Assembly (NCBI GenBank): GCA_034509755.1
Contig: CM067552.1
Location: 19,650,753 to 19,714,752 of the forward strand
Direction: 5' to 3'
DNA: 64,000 nucleotides
From: Anisodus tanguticus
Taxonomy: Eukaryota > Streptophyta > Magnoliopsida > Solanales > Solanaceae
Shown here one piece after another: positions 60,001-64,000 of the stretch. How positions within the stretch are numbered: the stretch's first letter is position 1; each line of letters begins with the position of its first letter. The notes beneath the pieces were generated by a model that worked only from the letters and a program-made list of their open reading frames with translations, had not been told where the DNA came from and did no database searches. Both the position numbers and the translations under genes were made by a program.

Positions 60001-62899
60001 CATCTGGCCCGGTTTCCATCAATTAAATGTGTGCCATAAAATAATTTCTCACCTCATATGGATGTCTTCTTTTATTTTTTTTTCTGTTATTCATTTCAAA
60101 AATCTCCAATCAAATCAAATACAACAATCAAATAAAAGAGCATGCATTTTACATCCTTTTTCTCCATTCTAACCTCAACATTTTAGTCTGTATGCTTTCT
60201 GCTTTCTTGGATTAATAAAGTACAATGCCAACTTGCTTGTCGAACCATGTCCAATTTTTCACTTTACATATTTTCTGAATTGAATTTTGTTGTTTATCAC
60301 ACTTCTATGTTTCATAACCAGATCTCCTCAAACCTCTTCAATGAACCATCAGTGCTAACCTTATTAGTTCTTAGAGGACTACCAGGAAAATCAACTTTAT
60401 ATTTGAGCCTAAAGTGTTCTTTGTAGAATGTCCAAGCTAACAAATGAAAATTATATGCTTTGAAAAAAATGAGTAATCTCCCTGAGATTGAGTGATAAAA
60501 TAACAGATTTTCCCAATTTAATGAGTATGTATGTACCTTAATGGATGAGTACTTCCTCACACATTCAAAAGTACATTAGATGACTTTGACATTGGATTTA
60601 TGGCATGTTTCTGCTTGTTAGTTTTTGGTATATTAGGTTAATTTACATGTGGAAGTCATGGACAGAGTATGTGTGATCATGTTCCTTATTCAATTATAAA
60701 GAAGTGAATTGATCTCTTATTTATCCCACGTGTAAAGGGTCAAGTTGTGTTCTACTTTATGCTTATCTGACTGTATATTGACAATTGAGATTGGTATGAT
60801 CTCAAACTTTTATCTTTGTACCATTAAATGGTGAACAGAAAATAGATTTCGTTAGAGCATTCTGTGTTACTGATCATCTGTTTTTTGGAAGACTTACCAT
60901 TTATAACTTGGTATGTTCGTATGGATGGGTCTTTTACATAGGAATTTGGTTTACTTGTTTTCCTAATTGTCTGTATTTTCTGGTCAAGATATGCTGCACC
61001 AGAGCAATATATCATGAGCACACAAACCCCTTCTGCGCCATCTGCTCCAGTTGCAGCTGCACTTTCCCCAGTTCTATGGCAGGTTTGATGACCAGTCACT
61101 CACTTTTAGCCCATTACCTCTTTTTTATCTGTAAAATTAACTCTTTGTTATGCTACTTTTTTAACAGCTGAATCTACCAGACAGATTTGACATCTACAGT
61201 GTCGGTCTCATATTCCTGCAAATGGTTAGTTTCAAATCAAAAGCTACTTACTATTAATATTTCTTGAGACAAATTTAGCTCTTCGGGGAGAATCTAGACA
61301 TTTGAGTTCAGGAATTAAAAGGATGACAAGCAAGTGAATGTCAGTTTCTTTTAGTTTGTCTTATCTGAATGTGGAGAATATCAGTTCCTTTGAGTACATA
61401 ATTAATGTGAGGTAACAAAGAACTAGTCAGCCAGGATTTTGAACTTTAAGCTAAAACATTCGTTGGAAGTTTGATATCAAAACACTGATGTATCTCGTGA
61501 TGTAGAACACAATCAAGTGTTTCTAAAATGAGGTGAAAGATGAGATTCTGAACTATGAAAATAACCACTCACTCGTTCAAAATAAGCAACGGCTTCGGAA
61601 CTAGTTAAACTATGATCTGATTTTGGATGTGGAATATGCGTTCTTGAATGGTCAAACAATTTGTAGTTCCTCAAGTCACCACTTGAAATCAATTAACGTG
61701 ATTAAGAAACCTCACACGCATTTGAAAACAAGATAAAGACTATCACCACCTTGTTTGGAATAAAAAACAAGGATAAGACATATAGTAAAATCTCTTTATT
61801 GCTAATTGTTGCTATCTGAAAAACATGAATTTTGTCTTTTACAAGGCATGAGAACCTTTTATATAGGCCTAGGGTCTCTTCTTTCATGACTACAATTCCT
61901 ACTCCTAATAAGGAAACGTAATAACTAAAAACACGGAAAATAAAATCCTTTCTGGTGGGCTTATCTGGTGCGAATTTGAATTAGTTAAGCCAATGGGCTC
62001 CGCATACCGGATGGTTAAACCAAAACCAAAATAGATTTGAATATTGCACGTACAAGATTTTGGAAGTAATTATGTGATACAGTCAGAAATAGGTTGAATG
62101 CTGATATTTCTGTCTTCTGAAGATTTTACAAGAACTTTACTACTGTTTGTTCCATCATAGGCATTCCCAGGATTACGCAATGACAACAGTCTCATTCAAT
62201 TCAACCGACAACTGAAGAGATGTGACTATGATTTAGTTTCGTGGAGACAGACTGTGGAGCCTCGTGCGGGCCCTGAACTTAGGAAAGGCTTCGAATTGTT
62301 AGATTTGGATGGTGGAATAGGGTGGGAGCTATTAACATCTATGGTTCGTTTCAAAGCACGCCGAAGAATTAGTGCAAAGACAGCTTTAGCTCATCCTTAC
62401 TTTGATAGAGAAGGTCTACAAGCCTTGTCCTTCATTCAGAACCTAAAGCTGCAATTCTTCCGGGCTACACAACAAGACTATAGTGAAGCTGCAAACTGGG
62501 TTGTTCAACTAATGGCAAAATCAGGAACAGAACAAGGCGGGGGCTTCACGGAAGCGCAACTTCAGGAGCTTAGGGTATGTATTCTCATGGCATATATTAC
62601 TAGACTAGACACTGTCACTCTAGGTTTGAAATCCTTAGTTTCTCATTGTGGAAATCTAACTTTTCAGAACCACAATGTTGGTTATTAAGTGTAGAATTTT
62701 TCCTCATACGCTTTGTTTTTCCATTTGAGATTTACAGGAAATAGAGCCTAAAAAGATGTCAAGTGCACAGAGGAATGCTCTTGCATCAGCTCTTCGGGTT
62801 CAAAGGAAAATTATGAGAACCGTGAATGAGAGTATAGATGAGCTTAGCAGACAAAGTAAAAGCTTATGGTGGAGCCGATGGATTCCAAGAGAGGAATGA
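56705..62899 (+). CDS. STN7: STN7 protein kinase, chloroplast (10 exons, 560 residues)
   Basis: Joined exons 56705-57088, 57158-57244, 57384-57506, 57609-57707, 58938-59106, 59187-59280, 60989-61082, 61168-61224, 62161-62574 and 62738-62899 give an unbroken 560-residue protein. All nine introns are GT-AG. It matches the thylakoid Ser/Thr kinase STN7 (562 residues in Arabidopsis). This kinase phosphorylates LHCII in state transitions and is activated by reduced plastoquinone through cytochrome b6f. Features are: a Ser/Lys-rich N-terminus suited as a chloroplast transit peptide (~1-45), the redox-relevant cysteine pair C62 and C67, one membrane segment (~82-102), glycine loop GEGSFG (138-143), likely ATP-binding Lys165, HRDIKPQN with catalytic D277, DLG at 296-298 in place of DFG, APE at 322-324, and a long conserved C-terminal region ending WIPREE. 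STN7 rather than STN8 is chosen from length and near-identical motif stretches. It appears functional despite transposon insertions in introns 4 and 6. Confidence 0.95.
57158..57244 (+). CDS. STN7: STN7 exon 2 (residues 129-157)
   Basis: The acceptor is TTGCAG. The exon encodes the glycine loop LGEGSFGSVY and ends ...KPSSK before donor GTATGC, phase 0. Confidence 0.93.
57384..57506 (+). CDS. STN7: STN7 exon 3 (residues 158-198)
   Basis: The acceptor follows a long T-rich tract (57345-57374). The exon encodes VLKRATEYGAVEIWMNERV with the likely ATP-binding Lys and helix-C Glu region. Donor GTACAC, phase 0. Confidence 0.92.
57609..57707 (+). CDS. STN7: STN7 exon 4 (residues 199-231)
   Basis: Acceptor GCTAG. 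It encodes NSSKKGAEYWLLWRFEGE up to SREFPYN, the kinase hinge region. Donor GTAGGT, phase 0. Confidence 0.92.
58341..58443 (+). mobile_element. 47-bp retrotransposon tail with 28-bp target duplication, STN7 intron 4
   Basis: 58341-58368 and 58416-58443 are direct repeats matching at 27 of 28 positions (both start TCCTCTCAAAGGA). Between them, 58369-58415 reads CCTACAGACCGCACTTGTGG, then GATTACACTGGGTATGTTG and TTG repeats. It corresponds to the extreme 3' end of the LINE at 33950-33990. It is a severely 5'-truncated LINE (or SINE sharing that tail) insertion. Confidence 0.85.
58938..59106 (+). CDS. STN7: STN7 exon 5 (residues 232-288)
   Basis: Acceptor ATCAG. It contains the catalytic loop VHRDIKPQN. 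Donor GTAAAA, phase 1. The preceding intron (57708-58937, 1.23 kb) holds a tiny retrotransposon-tail insertion. Confidence 0.93.
59187..59280 (+). CDS. STN7: STN7 exon 6 (residues 288-319)
   Basis: Acceptor AGCAG. It encodes FKIIDLGAAADLRVG with the metal-binding Asp in a DLG triplet. Donor GTAATT, phase 2. The following intron is 1.7 kb and includes a LINE insertion. Confidence 0.93.
59455..60012 (-). mobile_element. Internally deleted RTE-like LINE copy in STN7 intron 6
   Basis: A perfect 15-bp target-site duplication TTTCCATCAATTAAA flanks it (59440-59454 and 60013-60027). On the minus strand it begins with RT sequence (GPDEIPVEFWKSAGRTGLEW, WRWSTMIPLYKNK, NNYRGIKLLCHTM). It then jumps near 59785 to the element's C-terminal end (TLDRRLWRSRIMVEG-like) and the 3' region with GACCTTACCTCTACC-complement and a (GTTGTTG)-type tail. 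More than 1 kb of RT is missing, compared with the copy at 31560-33998. Confidence 0.9.
60989..61082 (+). CDS. STN7: STN7 exon 7 (residues 319-350)
   Basis: Acceptor GTCAAG. It encodes the APE-containing stretch YAAPEQYIMSTQTPSAPS, then LSPVLWQ. Donor GTTTGA, phase 0. Confidence 0.92.
61168..61224 (+). CDS. STN7: STN7 exon 8 (residues 351-369)
   Basis: A short 57-nt exon encoding LNLPDRFDIYSVGLIFLQM, with the conserved Asp of kinase subdomain IX. Acceptor AACAG, donor GTTAGT. Confidence 0.93.
62161..62574 (+). CDS. STN7: STN7 exon 9 (residues 370-507)
   Basis: The longest exon (414 nt), covering the C-lobe end (KARRRISAKTALAHPYFDR) and the start of the STN7-specific C-terminal region (FRATQQDYSEAANWVVQLMA). 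Acceptor TCATAG, donor GTATGT. The preceding intron is 936 bp, with no gene seen in it. Confidence 0.94.
62738..62899 (+). CDS. STN7: STN7 exon 10 (residues 508-560 and stop)
   Basis: Acceptor TTACAG. It encodes the basic C-terminal tail with QRNALASALRVQRKIMRT and the terminal WWSRWIPREE, ending at TGA. This tail is the region where regulatory phosphorylation is known in the Arabidopsis protein. Confidence 0.94.
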   Translation, partial: EIEPKKMSSAQRNALASALRVQRKIMRTVNESIDELSRQSKSLWWSRWIPREE

Positions 62900-63010
62900 A
62901 ATCAGTAAATATGTACAAAATAGTTTTAGTACTTTGTCCATAGAGCTTACTAGTTTTCATTCTCATTTGACAGTGTAAACGAACTTTTGAACATAGAGTA
63001 GAGTTTTATT

Positions 63011-63016
63011 AATAAA
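63011..63016 (+). terminator. Candidate polyadenylation signal of STN7
   Basis: AATAAA lies 112 bases after the stop codon, in T/A-rich sequence, a typical distance for a plant 3' end. Inferred from position only. Confidence 0.5.
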
Positions 63017-63076
63017 ATGTGAAAATATCTTATACCAATATATACCCTTGTTTTATTATTTATAGATAGATATGCA

Positions 63077-63159
63077 GTTAACATTTGATTTTTCCTGTAG
63101 CCTGGTTAACATTTGATTTTTCCTGTAGCCTGGTTAACATTTGATTTTCCTGTAGCCTG
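63077..63159. repeat. Three-copy 28-bp tandem repeat downstream of STN7
   Basis: Units 63077-63104, 63105-63132 and 63133-63159 begin GTTAACATTTGATTTT and end CCTGTAGCCTG. The first two are identical; the third lacks one T. A G-rich run (63425-63447) lies further downstream. Confidence 0.92.
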
Positions 63160-63466
63160 GTAAAATTGACAGAAACCAGAGGAGAACGTGGTTGCTTCAT
63201 TTTGTAATCATATAATACTAAAAGTTGGAAAGGCCTTGCGACCAAATTTAAATTATGAAAATGGCCATTAAAAATTATTGGACCATTTTTTGTTAGTAAA
63301 CCTGTGTTCAAAAGCAGTAAACCGGAAACTTGAATTTGTTAGTCTTAAGATTTTAATGATGACAAATTTACTTGTGTAGCTTTTTTTTTATATTAAGCCA
63401 TCACCATTAGGTTGTGAGCCTAAGGTGGGGGTGGGGTGGGGGGGTTTGTCCCTACCATGTCATATT

Positions 63467-63546
63467 AATAAGCAGAAAACTAGCGTCCGCTTGGGCAGCT
63501 CAATTGGTTATCAAGGGGGATATTTGGAAAATAAGCAGAAAACTAG
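63467..63546. repeat. 46-bp insert between perfect 17-bp direct repeats
   Basis: AATAAGCAGAAAACTAG occurs at 63467-63483 and 63530-63546. Between them, CGTCCGCTTGGGCAGCTCAA and then TTGGTTATCAAGGG resemble a tRNA-type A-box region (GCAGCTCAATTGGT). It looks like a truncated SINE head or tRNA-derived retro-insertion with target duplication; the family is not identified. Confidence 0.6.
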
Positions 63547-63669
63547 AGGGGGACATGAAAACCTTGCCTCTCTAGTCTACAAAAGATAGGGTGGTAAAAT
63601 AACCTATAGGAAGGAATTAGCCTATACAAAGTTCCTTCCCGCTAATACAACAAGAAATTAGCTAACAAA

Positions 63670-64000
63670 TTAGTTACACTTTTCAAATCTCCTCCTAAAA
63701 GTAGGTAGTTGCCACTTGTCAAGTTGTAACAGGCCCTTTGCTTCTCTAGGAAGATCCTGGTAAGAATGATATAAGGCCCTATTGTCAATCGTAGTAGTCC
63801 TTTTAGCCAAAAAATTAGCAATCCGATTAGCTTCTCTAAAGCAATGGATAAAAATAGTATTTTCTCCTTTTAAAGAGTTAGAAGTAGCTTTCACCATATG
63901 TTTTAGCTTCAAGTTGTTGGAATCCTTTTTTATCAACATGTTAGTAATCAGCAAGGAATCAAGCTCAATATGAATGTTGTTGAAGCCATTTTGAACACAC
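63670..64000 (-). pseudogene. RNase H-like fragment of a non-LTR retroelement (RVT_3 type), runs off window
   Basis: The minus-strand frame is open from the window edge to 63670. Readable parts are NIHIELDSLLITNML (the IE-D-S-L-L pattern around the second catalytic Asp) and FIHCFREANRIANFLAKRTT (the R-E-A-N-x-x-A-D-x-L-A-K motif, here with N instead of D). This is the C-terminal half of the plant RNase H-like domain found in LINE remnants and small genes. The missing Asp and isolated position suggest a dead fragment. Confidence 0.65.

Noticed and set aside
60312..61171. Open frames in STN7 introns 6 and 7 (both strands)
   Set aside because: They lie in introns or overlap exon 7 in the wrong frame; no domain resemblance.

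Overview
This is a piece of a plant nuclear genome, most likely from a dicot of the nightshade family (Solanaceae). It holds a single intact gene, a complete STN7-type chloroplast kinase gene with ten exons (56705-62899, + strand), at the right end. The other ~56 kb is satellite DNA and nested, decayed transposons. The Solanaceae assignment is from recognition, not proof: the RTE-like LINE with its GTTGTTG tail, the small MITEs whose ends read CAATTTATGTGACA, and the Ty3/gypsy LTRs starting TGTTACATCC and ending GGGGTGTGACA are all families I associate with tomato, potato, pepper and tobacco.

Layout. (1) 1-17299: tandem satellite with a ~48-bp monomer, alternating A/B monomer types (~96-bp dimer) and a higher-order repeat of about 28 monomers (~1.32-1.57 kb), continuing beyond the left edge. 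(2) 17300-30910: a decayed Ty3/gypsy element of Tekay/Del type on the + strand, cut twice by later insertions: a second Ty3/gypsy element with two 1.6-kb LTRs (17884-24545) and an hAT DNA transposon (25065-28430). Target-site duplications are visible for both. (3) 31560-33998: a 5'-truncated RTE-like LINE with a broken reading frame. (4) 34050-55838: two copies of a 2.3-kb LTR, each followed by the same ~440 bp of flank. Between them lie a minus-strand Tat/Ogre-type Ty3/gypsy element with three minisatellites in its presumed LTR (about 37.9-48.3 kb) and a plus-strand gag remnant (49.1-53.05 kb) belonging to the right-hand LTR. (5) 55839-64000: the STN7 gene, with nested MITEs in its upstream region, a 47-bp retrotransposon-tail insertion in intron 4, a 558-bp internally deleted LINE copy in intron 6, and small repeats plus an RNase H-like retroelement fragment downstream.

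Function. STN7 is the thylakoid kinase that phosphorylates LHCII during state transitions. Its predicted protein here is 560 residues, with all kinase motifs, the paired N-terminal cysteines and one membrane segment present, and every splice site is GT-AG. All transposon coding regions carry stops, frameshifts or deletions and look dead. The window reads as a boundary between repeat-rich (probably heterochromatic) DNA and a conserved single gene, where the order of insertion can be read from nesting and target-site duplications.
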